A stretch of DNA of 64,000 bases, from assembly GCA_963682055.1 (NCBI GenBank), contig OY821741.1, positions 24,188,711 to 24,252,710 of the forward strand, written 5' to 3'. Shown piece by piece: positions 9,703-23,900 of this stretch. This DNA comes from Primula veris. Taxonomy: Eukaryota; Streptophyta; Magnoliopsida; Ericales; Primulaceae. The notes beneath the pieces were generated by a model. That model saw nothing but the letters and a program-made list of their open reading frames with translations, was not told the origin of the DNA and ran no database searches. The number at the start of each line of letters is the position of its first letter. Within the stretch, counting starts at the first letter, position 1. The translations under genes and the position numbers were made by a program.

Positions 9703-12700
9703 AACTCTTAATAAGACTCTGACATTGAGCAGTTGAATGAACGAGAAAGCAACTGAGCATGTTCAAGATCGATGTCGAAAATCATATTAAGTAGGATTAA
9801 AGGCCATCATAGCCCAAATCCTTAATAAGATTCCTACATTGTTCAAAGGGATGAGAAATGAAGTGAGCAAGTTCAAATGCCGAAAGTCTCATTAAATAGG
9901 ATTAAAGGCCATCACAGCCCAAACCCTTAATAAGACTCTGACATTGAGCAGTTGAATGAACGAGAAAGCAAGTGAGCATGTTCAAGATTGATGTCGAAAA
10001 TCTCATTAAGTAGGATTAAAGGCCATCACAGCCCAAATACTTAATAAGATTTCTACATTGTTCAAAGGGATGAGAAATGAAGTGAGCAAGTTTAAATGCC
10101 GAAAGTCTCATTAAATATGATTAAAGGCCATCACAGCCCAAACTCTTAATAAGACTCTGACATTGAGCAGTTGAATGAACGAGAAAGCAACTGAGCATGT
10201 TCAAGATCGATGTCGAAAATCATATTAAGTAGGATTAAAGGCCATCATAGCCCAAATCCTTAATAAGATTCCTACATTGTTCAAAGGGATGAGAAATGAA
10301 GTGAGCAAGTTCAAATGCCGAAAGTCTCATTAAATAGGATTAAAGGCCATCACAGCCCAAATCCTTAATAAGACTTTGACATTGAGCAGATGAATGAACA
10401 AGAAAGCAAGTCAGCATGTTCAAGATCGATGTCGAAAATCTCATTAAATAGTATTAAAGGCCAACACAGCCCAAATACTTAATAAGATTTCTACATTGTT
10501 CAAAGGGATGAGAAATGAAGTGAGTAAGTTTAAATGCCGAAAGTCTCATTAAATATGATTAAAGGCCATCACAGCCCAAACTCTTAATAAGACTCTGACA
10601 TTGAGCAGTTGAATGAACGAGAAAGCAACTGAGCATGTTCAAGATCGATGTCGAAAATCATATTAAGTAGGATTAAAGGCCATCATAGCCCAAATCCTTA
10701 ATAAGATTCCTACATTGTTCAAAGGGATGAGAAATGAAGTGAGCAAGTTCAAATGCCGAAAGTCTCATTAAATAGGATTAAAGGCCATCACAGCCCAAAC
10801 CCTTAATAAGACTCTGACATTGAGCAGTTGAATGAACGAGAAAGCAAGTGAGCATGTTCAAGATTGATGTCGAAAATCTTATTAAGTAGGATTAAAGGCC
10901 ATCACAGCCCAAATACTTAATAAGATTTCTACATTGTTCAAAGGGATGAGAAATGAAGTGAGCAAGTTTAAATGCCGAAAGTCTCATTAAATATGATTAA
11001 AGGCCATCACAGCCCAAACTCTTAATAAGACTCTGACATTGAGCAGTTGAATGAACGAGAAAGCAACTAAGCATGTTCAAGATCGATGTCGAAAATCATA
11101 TTAAGTAGGATTAAAGGCCATCATAGCCCAAATCCTTAATAAGATTCCTACATTGTTCAAAGGGATGAGAAATGAAGTGAGTAAGTTCAAATGCCGAAAG
11201 TCTCATTAAATAGGATTAAAGGCCATCACAGCCCAAATCCTTAATAAGACTTTGACATTGAGCAGATGAATGAACAAGAAAGCAAGTCAGCATGTTCAAG
11301 ATCGATGTCGAAAATCTCATTAAATAGTATTAAAGGCCAACACAGCCCAAATACTTAATAAGATTTCTACATTGTTCAAAGGGATGAGAAATGAAGTGAG
11401 TAAGTTTAAATGCCGAAAGTCTCATTAAATATGATTAAAGGCCATCACAGCCCAAACCCTTAATAAGACTCTGACATTGAGCAGTTGAATGAACGAGAAA
11501 GCAACTGAGCATGTTCAAGATCGATGTCGAAAATCATATTAAGTAGGATTAAAAGCCATCATAGCCCAAATCCTTAATAAGATTCCTACATTGTTCAAAG
11601 GGATGAGAAATGAAGTGAGCAAGTTCAAATGCCGAAAGTCTCATTAAATAGGATTAAAGGCCATCACAGCCCAAACCCTTAATAAGACTCTGACATTGAG
11701 CAGTTGAATGAACGAGAAAGCAAGTGAGCATGTTCAAGATTGATGTCGAAAATCTCATTAAGTAGGATTAAAGGCCATCACAGCCGAAATACTTAATAAG
11801 ATTTCTACATTGTTCAAAGGGATGAGAAATGAAGTGAGTAAGTTTAAATGCCACAGCCCAAACTCTTAATAAGACTCTGACATTGAGCAGTTGAATGAAC
11901 GAGAAAGCAACTGAGCATGTTCAAGATCGATGTCGAAAATCATATTAAGTAGGATTAAAGGCCATCATAGCCCAAATACTTAATAAAATTCCTACATTGT
12001 TCAAAGGGATGAGAAATGAAGTGAGCAAGTTCAAATGCCGAAAGTATCATTAAATACGATTAAAGGCCATCACAGCCCAAACCCTTAATAAGACTCTGAC
12101 ATTGAGCAGTTGAATGAACGAGAAAGCAAGTGAGCATGCTCAAGATTGATGTCGAAAATCTCATTAAGTAGGATTAAAGGCCATCACAGCTGAAATACTT
12201 AATAAGATTCCTACATTGTTTAAAGGGATGACAAATGAAGTGAGCAAGTTCAAATGCCGAAAGTCTCATTAAATACGATTAAAGGCCATCACAGCCCAAA
12301 CCCTTAATAAGACTCTGACATTGAGCAGTTGAATGAATGAGAAAGCAAGTGAGCATGTTCAAGCTCGATGTCGAAAATCTCATTAAGTAGGATTAAAGGC
12401 CATCACAGCCCAAATACTTAATAAGATTCCTACATTGTTCAAAGGGATGAGAAATGAAGTGAGCAAGTTCAAATGTCGAAAGTCTCAATAAATAGGATTA
12501 AAGGCCATCACAGCCAAACCGTTAATAAGACTCTGACATTGAGCAGTTGAATGAATGAGAAAGCAAGTGAGCATGTTCAAGCTCGATGTCGAAAATCTCA
12601 TTAAGTAGGATTAAAGGCCATCACAGCCCAAATCCTTAATAAGATTCCTACATTGTTCAAAGGGATGAGAAATGAAGTGAGCAAGTTCAAATGCCGAAAG

Positions 12701-13568
12701 TCTCATTAAATAGGATTAAAGGCCATCACAGCCCAAACCCTTAATAAGACTCTGACATTGAGCAGTTGAATGAACGAGAAAGCAAGTGAGCATGTTCAAG
12801 ATTGATGTCGAAAATCTCATTAAGTAGGATTAAAGGCCATCACAGCCCAAATACTTAATAAGATTTCTACATTGTTCAAAGGGATGAGAAATGAAGTGAG
12901 CAAGTTTAAATGCCGAAAGTCTCATTAAATATGATTAAAGGCCATCACAGCCCAAACTCTTAATAAGACTCTGACATTGAGCAGTTGAATGAACGAGAAA
13001 GCAACTGAGCATGTTCAAGATCGATGTCGAAAATCATATTAAGTAGGATTAAAGGCCATCATAGCCCAAATCCTTAATAAGATTCCTACATTGTTCAAAG
13101 GGATGAGAAATGAAGTGAGCAAGTTCAAATGCCGAAAGTCTCATTAAATAGGATTAAAGGCCATCACAGCCCAAATCCTTAATAAGACTTTGACATTGAG
13201 CAGATGAATGAACAAGAAAGCAAGTCAGCATGTTCAAGATCGATGTCGAAAATCTCATTAAATAGTATTAAAGGCCAACACAGCCCAAATACTTAATAAG
13301 ATTTCTACATTGTTCAAAGGGATGAGAAATGAAGTGAGTAAGTTTAAATGCCGAAAGTCTCATTAAATATGATTAAAGGCCATCACAGCCCAAACTCTTA
13401 ATAAGACTCTGACATTGAGCAGTTGAATGAACGAGAAAGCAACTGAGCATGTTCAAGATCGATGTCGAAAATCATATTAAGTAGGATTAAAGGCCATCAT
13501 AGCCCAAATCCTTAATAAGATTCCTACATTGTTCAAAGGGATGAGAAATGAAGTGAGCAAGTTCAAAT
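9651..13568 (+). repeat. About 3.9-kb segment duplicated at +5221 bp, copy 2
   Basis: This is the twin of the segment at about 4430-8347. Differences noticed include C instead of A in ACATCACAG at the position matching 6221, C at the position matching T6002, ATTGTTTAAAG near 12218 against ATTGTTCAAAG, and GAGCAG near 12978 against GAACAG. The few differences indicate a duplication somewhat older than the 3066-bp one (inference). The left limit is uncertain because A at 9602 and B* at 9489 do not match the units at the corresponding places. Confidence 0.72.
11792..11864 (+). repeat. Truncated A monomer (73 bp, 32-bp deletion), copy 2
   Basis: The junction is identical to that at 6630/6631, here at 11851/11852. 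Identical deletions are far more likely copied than independent, so this proves the 5221-bp segment duplication. Confidence 0.93.
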
Positions 13569-15129
13569 GCCGAAAGTCTCATTAAATAGGATTAAAGGCC
13601 ATCACAGCCCAAATCCTTAATAAGACTTTGACATTGAGCAGATGAATGAACAAGAAAGCAAGTCAGCATGTTCAAGATCGATGTCGAAAATCTCATTAAA
13701 TAGTATTAAAGGCCAACACAGCCCAAATACTTAATAAGATTCCTACATTGTTCAAAGGGATGAGAAATGAAGTGAGCAAGTTCAAATGCCGAAAATCTCA
13801 TTAAAAATGATTAAAGGCCATCACAGCCCAAACCCTTAATAAGACTCTGACATTGAGCAGTTGAATGAACGAGAAAGCAACTGAGCATGTTTAAGATCGA
13901 TGTCGAAAAACACATTAAGTAGGATTAAAGGCCATCACAGCCGAAATACTTAATAAGATTCCTACATTGTTCAAAGGGATGAGAAATGAAGTGAGCAAGT
14001 TCAAATGCCGAAAGTCTCATTAAATACGATTAAAGGCCATCACAGCCCAAACCCTTAATAAGACTCTGACATTGAGCAGTTGAATGAATGAGAAAGCAAG
14101 TGAGCATGTTCAAGCTCGATGTCGAAAATCTCATTAAGTAGGATTAAAGGCCATCACAGCCCAAATACTTAATAAGATTCCTACATTGTTCAAAGGGATG
14201 AGAAATGAAGTGAGCAAGTTCAAATGTCGAAAGTCTCAATAAATAGGATTAAAGGCCATCACAGCCAAACCCTTAATAAGACTCTGACATTGAGCAGTTG
14301 AATGAATGAGAAAGCAAGTGAGCATGTTCAAGCTCGATGTCGAAAATCTCATTAAGTAGGATTAAAGGCCATCACAGCCCAAATCCTTAATAAGATTCCT
14401 ACATTGTTCAAAGGGATGAGAAATGAAGTGAGCAAGTTCAAATGCCGAAAGTCTCATTAAATAGGATTAAAGGCCATCACAGCCCAAACCCTTAATAAGA
14501 CTCTGACATTGAGCAGTTGAATGAACGAGAAAGCAAGTGAGCATGTTCAAGATTGATGTCGAAAATCTCATTAAGTAGGATTAAAGGCCATCACAGCCCA
14601 AATACTTAATAAGATGTCTACATTGTTCAAAGGGATGAGAAATGAAGTGAGCAAGTTCAAATGCCGAAAGTCTCATTAAATACGATTAAAGGCCATCACA
14701 GCCCAAACCCTTAATAAGACTCTGACATTGAGCAGTTGAATGAACGAGAAAGCAAGTGAGCATGTTCAAGCTCGATGTCGAAAATCTCATTAAGTAGGAT
14801 TAAAGGCCATCACAGCCCAAATACTTAATAAGATTCCTACATTGTTCAAAGGGATGAGAAATGAAGTGAGCAAGTTCAAATGCCGAAAGTCTCATTAAAT
14901 ACGATTAAAGGCCATCACAGCCCAAACCCTTAATAAGACTCTGACATTGAGCAGTTGTATGAATGAGAAAGCAAGTGAGCATGTTCAAGCTCGATGTCGA
15001 AAATCTCATTAAGTAGGATTAAAGGCCATCACAGCCCAAATACTTAATAAGATTCCTACATTGTTCAAAGGGATGAGAAATGAAGTGAGCCAGTTTAAAT
15101 GCCGAAAGTCTCATTAAATACGATTAAAG

Positions 15130-16260
15130 GCCATCACAGCCCAAACCCTTAATAAGACTCTGACATTGAGCAGTTGAATGAACGAGAAAGCAAGTGAGCA
15201 TGTTGAAGATTGATGTCGAAAATCTCATTAAGTAGGATTAACGGCCATCACAGCCCAAATACTTAATAAGATTTCTACATTGTTCAAAGGGATGAGAAAT
15301 GAAGTGAGTAAGTTTAAATGCCGAAAGTCTCATTAAATATGATTAAAGGCCATCACAGCCCAAACTCTTAATAAGACTCTGACATTGAGCAGTTGAATGA
15401 ACGAGAAAGCAACTGAGCATGTTCAAGATCGATGTCGAAAATCTCATTAAGTAGGATTAAAGGCCATCACAGCCCAAATACTTAATAAGATTCCTACATT
15501 GTTCAAAGGGATGAGAAATGAAGTGAGCAAGTTCAAATGCCGAAAGTCTCATTAAAAATGATTAAAGGCCATCACTGCCCAAACCCTTAATAAGACTCTG
15601 ACATTGAGCAGTTGAATGAACGAGAAAGCAACTGAGCATGTTCAAAATTGATGTCGAAAATCTCATTAAATAGGATTAAAGGCCATCATAGCCCAAATAC
15701 TTAATAAGATTCCTACATTGTTGAAAGGGATGAGAAATGAAGTGAGCAAGTTCAAATGCCGAAAGTCTCAATAAATAGGATTAAAGGCCATCACAGCCCA
15801 AACCCTTAATAAGACTCTGACATTGAGCAGTTGAATGAACGAGAAAGCAACTGAGCATGTTCAAGATCGATGTCGAAAATCTCATTAAGTAGGATTAAAG
15901 GCCATCACAGCCCAAATACTTAATAAGATTCCTACATTGTTCAAAGGGATGAGAAATGAAGTGAGCAAGTTCAAATGCCGAAAGTCTCATTAAATAGGAT
16001 TAAAGGCCATCACAGCCCAAACCCTTAATAAGACTCTGACATTGAGCAGTTGAATGAACGAGAAAGCAACTGAGCATGTTCAAGCTCATTGTCGAAAATC
16101 TGATTAAGTAGGATAAAAGGCCATCACAGCCCAAATACTTAATAAGATTCCTACATTGTTCAAAGGGATGAGAAATGAAGTGAGGAAGTTCAAATGCCGA
16201 AAGTCTCATTAAATAGGATTAAAGGCCATCACAGCCCAAACCCTTAATAAGACTCTGACA
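15130..16260 (+). repeat. Recurrent module with the CACTGCCC marker
   Basis: This module of about 1.1 kb contains TTAACGGCC (15239), an AAAAATG A monomer ending ATCACTGCCC (ACTG at 15574), TTCAAAATTG and ATTGTTGAAAGG changes, and the ATTGTCG B variant at 16024. It recurs at +6760 bp (about 21890-23020) and again at +5666 (about 27556-28686). Shorter versions lie 2847 bp after those two. The ACTGCCC change occurs at 15574, 22334, 25181, 28000 and 30847. It shows one module being copied repeatedly across 16 kb. Confidence 0.75.
16024..16242 (+). repeat. Variant dimer lacking the minus-strand stop (11 copies)
   Basis: The B monomer has linked changes CTCATTGTCG, ATCTGATTAAG and GGATAAAAGG, and the A that follows has GTGAGGAAG. 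GGATAAAAGG removes the minus-strand TAA that the usual ATTAAAGG supplies, so a 69-codon open frame appears (16000-16209, minus). The same frame recurs at 17095, 18845, 22760, 24512, 25607, 28426, 30178, 31273, 33025 and 34777. Spacings of 1750, 1752 and 2847 bp between several copies show HOR structure. I do not regard the frame as coding: it has no ribosome or promoter context and exists only through satellite mutations. Confidence 0.85.
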
Positions 16261-19200
16261 TTGACCAGTTGAATGAACGAGAAAGCAAGTGAGCATGTTC
16301 AAGATCGATGTCGAAAATCTCATTAAGTAGGATTAAAGGCCATCACAGCCCAAATACTTAATAAGATTCCTACATTGTTCAAAGGGATGAGAAATGAAGT
16401 GAGCCAGTTTAAATGCCGAAAGTCTCATTAAATACGATTAAAGGCCATCACAGCCCAAACCCTTAATAAGACTCTGACATTGAGCAGTTGAATGAACGAG
16501 AAAGCAAGTGAGCATGTTCAAGATCGATGTCGAAAATCTCATTAAGTAGGATTAAAGGCCATCACAGCCCAAATACTTAATAAGATTCCTACATTGTTCA
16601 AAGGGATGAGAAATGAAGTGAGCCAGTTTAAATGCCGAAAGTCTCATTAAATACGATTAAAGGCCATCACAGCCCAAACCCTTAATAAGACTCTGACATT
16701 GAGCAGTTGAATGAACGAGAAAGCAACTGAGCATGTTCAAGCTCGATGTCGAAAATCATATTAAGTAGGATTAAAGGCCATCACAGCCCAAATACTTAAT
16801 AAGATTCCTACATTGTTCAAAGGGATGAGAAACGAAGTGAGCAAGTTCAAATGTCGAAAGTCTCAATAAATAGGATTAAAGGCCATCACAGCCCAAACCC
16901 TTAATAAGACTCTGACATTGAGCAGTTGAATGAATGAGAAAGCAAGTGAGCATGTTCAAGCTCGATGTCGAAAATCTCATTAAGTAGGATTAAAGGCCAT
17001 CACAGCCCAAATACTTAATAAGATTCCTACATTGTTCAAAGGGATGAGAAATAAAGTGAGCAAGTTCAAATGCCGAAAGTCTCATTAAATAGGATTAAAA
17101 GCCATCACAGCCCAAACCCTTAATAAGACTCTGACATTGAGCAGTTGAATGAACGAGAAAGCAACTGAGCATGTTCAAGCTCATTGTCGAAAATCTGATT
17201 AAGTAGGATAAAAGGCCATCGCAGCCCAAATACTTAATAAGATTCCTACATTGTTCAAAGGGATGAGAAATGAAGTGAGGAAGTTCAAATGCCGAAAGTC
17301 TCATTAAATAGGATTAAAGGCCATCACAGCGCAAACCCTTAATAAGACTCTGACATTGAGCAGTTGAATGAACGAGAAAGCAACTGAGCATGTTCAAGAT
17401 CGATGTCGAAAATCTCATTAAGTAGGATTAAAGGCCATCATAGCCCAAATCCTTAATAAGATTCCTACATTGTTCAAAGGGATGAGAAATGAAGTGAGCA
17501 AGTTCAAATGCCGAAAGTCTCATTAAATAGGATTAAAAGGCCATCACAGCCAAACTCTTAATAAGACTCTGACATTGAGCAGTTGAATGAACGAGAAAGC
17601 AACTGAGCATGTTCAAGATCGATGTCGAAAATCATATTAAGTAGGATTAAAGGCCATCACAGCCCAAATCTTTAATAAGATTCCTACATTGTTCAAAGGG
17701 ATGAGAAATGAAGTGAGCCAGTTTAAATGCCGAAAGTCTCATTAAATACGATTAAAGGCCATCACAGCCCAAACCCTTAATAAGACTGACATTGAGCAGT
17801 TGAATGAACGAGAAAGCAAGTGAGCATGTTCAAGATCGATGTCGAAAATCTCATTAAGTAGGATTAAAGGCCATCACAGCCCAAATACTTAATAAGATTC
17901 CTACATTGTTCAAAGGGATGAGAAATGAAGTGAGCCAGTTTAAATGCCGAAAGTCTCATTAAATACGATTAAAGGCCATCACAGCCCAAACCCTTAATAA
18001 GACTCTGACACTGAGCAGTTGAATGAACGAGAAAGCAACTGGGCATGTTCAAGATCGATGTCGAAAATCATATTAAGTAGGATTAAAGGCCATCACAGCC
18101 CAAATACTTAATAAGATTCCTACATTGTTCAAAGGGATGAGAAATGAAGTGAGCAAGTTCAAATGCCGAAAGTCTCATTAAATAGGATTAAAGGCCATCA
18201 CAGCCCAAACCCTTAATAAGACTCTGACATTGAGCAGTTGAATGAACGAGAAAGCAAGTGAGCGTGCTCAAGCTCGATGTCGAAAATCTCATTAAGTAGG
18301 ATTAAAGGCCATCACAGCCTAAATACTTAATAAGATTCCTACATTGTTCAAAGGGATGAGAAATGAAGTGAGCAAGTTCAAATGCCGAAAGTCTCATTAA
18401 ATACGATTAAAGGCCATCACAGCCCAAACCCTTAATAAGACTCTGACATTGAGCAGTTGAATGAATGAGAAAGCAAGTGAGCATGTTCAAGCTCGATGTC
18501 GAAAATCTCATTAAGTAGGATTAAAGGCCATCACAGCCCAAATACTTAATAAGATTCCTACATTGTTCAAAGGGATGAGAAACGAAGTGAGCAAGTTCAA
18601 ATGTCGAAAGTCTCAATAAATAGGATTAAAGGCCATCACAGCCCAAACCCTTAATAAGACTCTGACATTGAGCAGTTGAATGAACGAGAAAGCAACTGAG
18701 CATGTTCAAGATCGATGTCGAAAATCATATTAAGTAGGATTAAAGGCCATCACAGCCCAAATACTTAATAAGATTCCTACATTGTTCAAAGGGATGAGAA
18801 ATAAAGTGAGCAAGTTCAAATGCCGAAAGTCTCATTAAATAGGATTAAAAGCCATCACAGCCCAAACCCTTAATAAGACTCTGACATTGAGCAGTTGAAT
18901 GAACGAGAAAGCAACTGAGCATGTTCAAGCTCATTGTCGAAAATCTGATTAAGTAGGATAAAAGGCCATCACAGCCCAAATACTTAATAAGATTCCTACA
19001 TTGTTCAAAGGGATGAGAAATGAAGTGAGGAAGTTCAAATGCCGAAAGTCTCATTAAATAGGATTAAAGGCCATCACAGCCCAAACCCTTAATAAGACTC
19101 TGACATTGAGCAGTTGAATGAACGAGAAAGCAACTGAGCATGTTCAAGATCGATGTCGAAAATCTCATTAAGTAGGATTAAAGGCCATCACAGCCCAAAT

Positions 19201-20401
19201 ACTTAATAAGATTCCTACATTGTTCAAAGGGATGAGAAATGAAGTGAGTAAGTTTAAATGCCGAAAGTCTCATTAAATATGATTAAAGGCCATCACAGCC
19301 CAAACCCTTAATAAGACTCTGACATTGAGCAGTTGAATGAACGAGAAAGCAAGTGAGCATGTTCAAGATCGATGTCGAAAATCTCATTAAGTAGGATTAA
19401 AGGCCATCACAACCCAAATACTTATTAAGATTCCTACATTGTTCAAAGGGATGAGAAATGAAGTGAGCCAGTTTAAATGCCGAAAGTCTCATTAAATACG
19501 ATTAAAGGCCATCACAGCCCAAACCCTTAATAAGACTCTGACATTGAGCAGTTGAATGAACGAGAAAGCAACTGAGCATGTTCAAGATCGATGTCGAAAA
19601 TCATATTAAGTAGGATTAAAGGCCATCACAGCCCAAATACTTAATAAGATTCCTACATTGTTCAAAGGGATGAGAAATGAAGTGAGCAAGTTCAAATGCC
19701 GAAAGTCTCATTAAATACGATTAAAGGCCATCACAGCCCAAACCCTTAATAAGACTCTGACATTGAGCAGTTGAATGAACGAGAAAGCAACTGAGCATGT
19801 TCAAGCTCGATGTCGAAAATCTCATTACGTAGGATTAAAGGCCACCTTAGCCCAAATCCTTAATAAGATTCCTACATTGTTCAGAGGGATGAGAAATAAA
19901 GTGAGCAAGTTCAAATGCCGAAAGTCTCATTAAATAGGATTAAAAGCCATCACAGCCCAAACCCTTAATAAGACTCTGACATTGAGCAGTTGAATGAACG
20001 AGAAAGCAAGTGAGCGTGCTCAAGATTGATGTCGAAAATCTCATTAAGTAGGATTAAAGGCCATCACAGCCGAAATACTTAATAAGATTCCTACATTGTT
20101 CAAAGGGATGAGAAATGAAGTGAGCAAGTTCAAATGCCGAAAGTCTCATTAAATACGATTAAAGGCCATCACAGCCCAAACCCTTAATAAGACTCTGACA
20201 TTGAGCAGTTGAATGAATGAGAAAGCAAGTGAGCGTGTTCAAGCTCGATGTCGAAAATCTCATTAAGTAGGATTAAAGGCCATCACAGCCCAAATACTTA
20301 ATAAGATTCCTACATTGTTCAAAGGGATGAGAAATGAAGTGAGCAAGTTCAAATGTCGAAAGTCTCAATAAATACGATTAAAGGCCATCACAGCCCAAAC
20401 C

Positions 20402-20517
20402 CTTAATAAGACTCTGACATTGAGCAGTTGAATGAATGAGAAAGCAAGTGAGCATATGTACAAGCTCGATGTCGAAAATCTCATTAAGTAGGATTAAAGG
20501 CCATCACAGCCCAAATC
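20402..20517 (+). repeat. B monomer with a 2-bp insertion (116 bp)
   Basis: Reads GAGCATATGTACAAGC where others read GAGCATGTTCAAGC: two extra bases plus a substitution. I saw no second copy. It is one of the few private length changes in the window, and together with the 28-bp deletion and a 1-bp loss it accounts for the 3915-bp spacing of GAGCGTGCTC markers at 20014 and 23929. Confidence 0.85.
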
Positions 20518-20954
20518 CTTAATAAGATTCCTACATTGTTCAAAGGGATGAGAAACGAAGTGAGCAAGTTCAAATGTCGAAAGTCTCAATAAATAGGATT
20601 AAAGGCTATCACAGCCAAACCCTTAATAAGACTCTGACATTGAGCAGTTGAATGAACGAGAAAGCAAGTGAGCATGTTCAAGATTGATGTCGAAAATCTC
20701 ATTAAGTAGGATTAAAGGCCATCACAGCCCAAATACTTAATAAGATTTCTACATTGTTCAAAGGGATGAGAAATGAAGTGAGCAAGTTTAAATGCCGAAA
20801 GTCTCATTAAATATGATTAAAGGCCATCACAGCCCAAACTCTTAATAAGACTCTGACATTGAGCAGTTGAATGAACGAGAAAGCAACTGAGCATGTTCAA
20901 GATCGATGTCGAAAATCATATTAAGTAGGATTAAAGGCCATCATAGCCCAAATC

Positions 20955-23900
20955 CTTAATAAGATTCCTACATTGTTCAAAGGGATGAGAAATGAAGTGA
21001 GCAAGTTCAAATGCCGAAAGTCTCATTAAATAGGATTAAAGGCCATCACAGCCCAAACCCTTAATAAGACTCTGACATTGAGCATGTTCAAGATTGATGT
21101 CGAAAATATCATTAAGTAGGATTAAAGGCCATCACAGCCCAAATACTTAATAAGATTTCTACATTGTTCAAAGGGATGAGAAATGAAGTGAGTAAGTTTA
21201 AATGCCGAAAGTCTCATTAAATATGATTAAATGCCATCACAGCCCAAACTCTTAATAAGACTCTGACATTGAGCAGTTGAATGAACGAGAAAGCAACTGA
21301 GCATGTTCAAGATCGATGTCGAAAATCATATTAAGTAGGATTAAAGGCCATCATAGCCCAAATCCTTAATAAGATTCCTACATTGTTCAAAGGAATGAGA
21401 AATGAAGTGAGCAAGTTCAAATGCCGAAAGTCTCATTAAATAGGATTAAAGGCCATCACAGCCCAAACCCTTAATAAGACTCTGACATTGAGCAGTTGAA
21501 TGAACGAGAAAGCAAGTGAGCATGTTCAAGATTGATGTCGAAAATCTCATTAAGTAGGATTAAAGGCCATCACAGCCCAAATACTTAATAAGATTTCTAC
21601 ATTGTTCAAAGGGATGAGAAATGAAGTGAGCAAGTTCAAATGCCGAAAGTCTCATTAAATACGATTAAAGGCCATCACAGCCCAAACCCTTAATAAGACT
21701 CTGACATTGAGCAGTTGAATGAACGAGAAAGCAAGTGAGCATGTTCAAGCTCGATGTCGAAAATCTCATTAAGTAGGATTAAAGGCCATCACAGCTCAAA
21801 TACTTAATAAGATTCCTACATTGTTCAAAGGGATGAGAAATGAAGTGAGCAAGTTCAAATGCCGAAAGTCTCATTAAATACGATTAAAGGCCATCACAGC
21901 CCAAACCCTTAATAAGACTCTGACATTGAGCAGTTGAATGAACGAGAAAGCAAGTGAGCATGTTCAAGATTGATGTCGAAAATCTCATTAAGTAGGATTA
22001 ACGGCCATCACAGCCCAAATACTTAATAAGATTTCTACATTGTTCAAAGGGATGAGAAATGAAGTGAGTAAGTTTAAATGCCGAAAGTCTCATTAAATAT
22101 GATTAAAGGCCATCACAGCCCAAACTCTTAATAAGACTCTGACATTGAGCAGTTGAATGAACGAGAAAGCAACTGAGCATGTTCAAGATCGATGTCGAAA
22201 ATCTCATTAAGTAGGATTAAAGGCCATCACAGCCCAAATACTTAATAAGATTCCTACATTGTTCAAAGGGATGAGAAATGAAGTGAGCAAGTTCAAATGC
22301 CGAAAGTCTCATTAAAAATGATTAAAGGCCATCACTGCCCAAACCCTTAATAAGACTCTGACATTGAGCAGTTGAATGAACGAGAAAGCAACTGAGCATG
22401 TTCAAAATTGATGTCGAAAATCTCATTAAATAGGATTAAAGGCCATCACAGCCCAAATACTTAATAAGATTCCTACATTGTTGAAAGGGATGAGAAATGA
22501 AGTGAGCAAGTTCAAATGCCGAAAGTCTCAATAAATAGGATTAAAGGCCATCACAGCCCAAACCCTTAATAAGACTCTGACATTGAGCAGTTGAATGAAC
22601 GAGAAAGCAACTGAGCATGTTCAAGATCGATGTCGAAAATCTCATTAAGTAGGATTAAAGGCCATCACAGCCCAAATACTTAATAAGATTCCTACATTGT
22701 TCAAAGGGATGAGAAATGAAGTGAGCAAGTTCAAATGCCGAAAGTCTCATTAAATAGGATTAAAGGCCATCACAGCCCAAACCCTTAATAAGACTCTGAC
22801 ATTGAGCAGTTGAATGAACGAGAAAGCAACTGAGCATGTTCAAGCTCATTGTCGAAAATCTGATTAAGTAGGATAAAAGGCCATCACAGCCCAAATACTT
22901 AATAAGATTCCTACATTGTTCAAAGGGATGAGAAATGAAGTGAGGAAGTTCAAATGCCGAAAGTCTCATTAAATAGGATTAAAGGCCATCACAGCCCAAA
23001 CCCTTAATAAGACTCTGACATTGAATAGTTGAATGAACGAGAAAGCAACTGAGCATGTTCAAGATCGATGTCGAAAATCTCATTAAGTAGGATTAAAGGC
23101 CATCACAGCCCAAATACTTAATAAGATTCCTACATTGTTCAAAGGGATGAGAAATGAAGTGAGCAAGTTCAAATGCCGAAAGTCTCATTAAATATGATTA
23201 AAGGCCATCACAGCCCAAACCCTTAATAAGACTCTGACATTGAGCAGTTGAATGAACGAGAAAGCAAGTGAGCATGTTCAAGATCGATGTCGAAAATCTC
23301 ATTAAGTAGGATTAAAGGCCATCACAGCCCAAATACTTAATAAGATTCCTACATTGTTCAAAGGGATGAGAAATGAAGTGAGCCAGTTTAAATGCCGAAA
23401 GTCTCATTAAATACGATTAAAGGCCATCACAGCCCAAACCCTTAATAAGACTCTGACATTGAGCAGTTGAATGAACGAGAAAGCAAGTGAGTATGTTCAA
23501 GATCGATGTCGAAAATCTCATTAAGTAGGATTAAAGGCCATCACAGCCCAAATACTTAATAAGATTCCTACATTGTTCAAAGGGATGAGAAATGAAGTGA
23601 GCCAGTTTAAATGCCGAAAGTCTCATTAAATACGATTAAAGGCCATCACAGCCCAAACCCTTAATAAGACTCTGACATTGAGCAGTTGAATGAACGAGAA
23701 AGCAACTGAGCATGTTCAAGCTCGATGTCGAAAATCATATTAAGTAGGATTAAAGGCCATCACAGCCCAAATACTTAATAAGATTCCTACATTGTTCAAA
23801 GGGATGAGAAATAAAGTGAGCAAGTTCAAATGCCGAAAGTCTCATTAAATAGGATTAAAAGCCATCACAGCCCAAACCCTTAATAAGACTCTGACATTGA

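Larger units (their letters stand above)
13730..20954 (+). repeat. Heterogeneous satellite segment
   Basis: No simple HOR period fits this 7.2-kb stretch. Dimers are mosaics in which the middle-region variants first appear: GAGCCAGTTT A monomers (for example near 15089, 16401, 16621, 17706, 17936), AAATACG A monomers, GAACGAG or GAATGAG B monomers, and AAAAATG A monomers (13803, 15553). Locally an offset of 1750 bp is seen (17095 to 18845 and 16831 to 18581), which is 8 dimers less a 2-bp CT loss near 17786. I see no non-satellite sequence in it. Confidence 0.85.

Noticed and set aside
16000..16209. 69-codon minus-strand open frames (here and at 17095, 18845, 22760, 24512, 25607, 28426, 30178, 31273, 33025, 34777)
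   Set aside because: They read through one satellite dimer on the minus strand. Because 219 is divisible by 3 the frame is kept, but the conserved ATTAAAGG normally gives a minus-strand TAA. The frame is open only where this is mutated to ATAAAAGG. There are no coding features, and copies track HOR structure, so they are chance frames.
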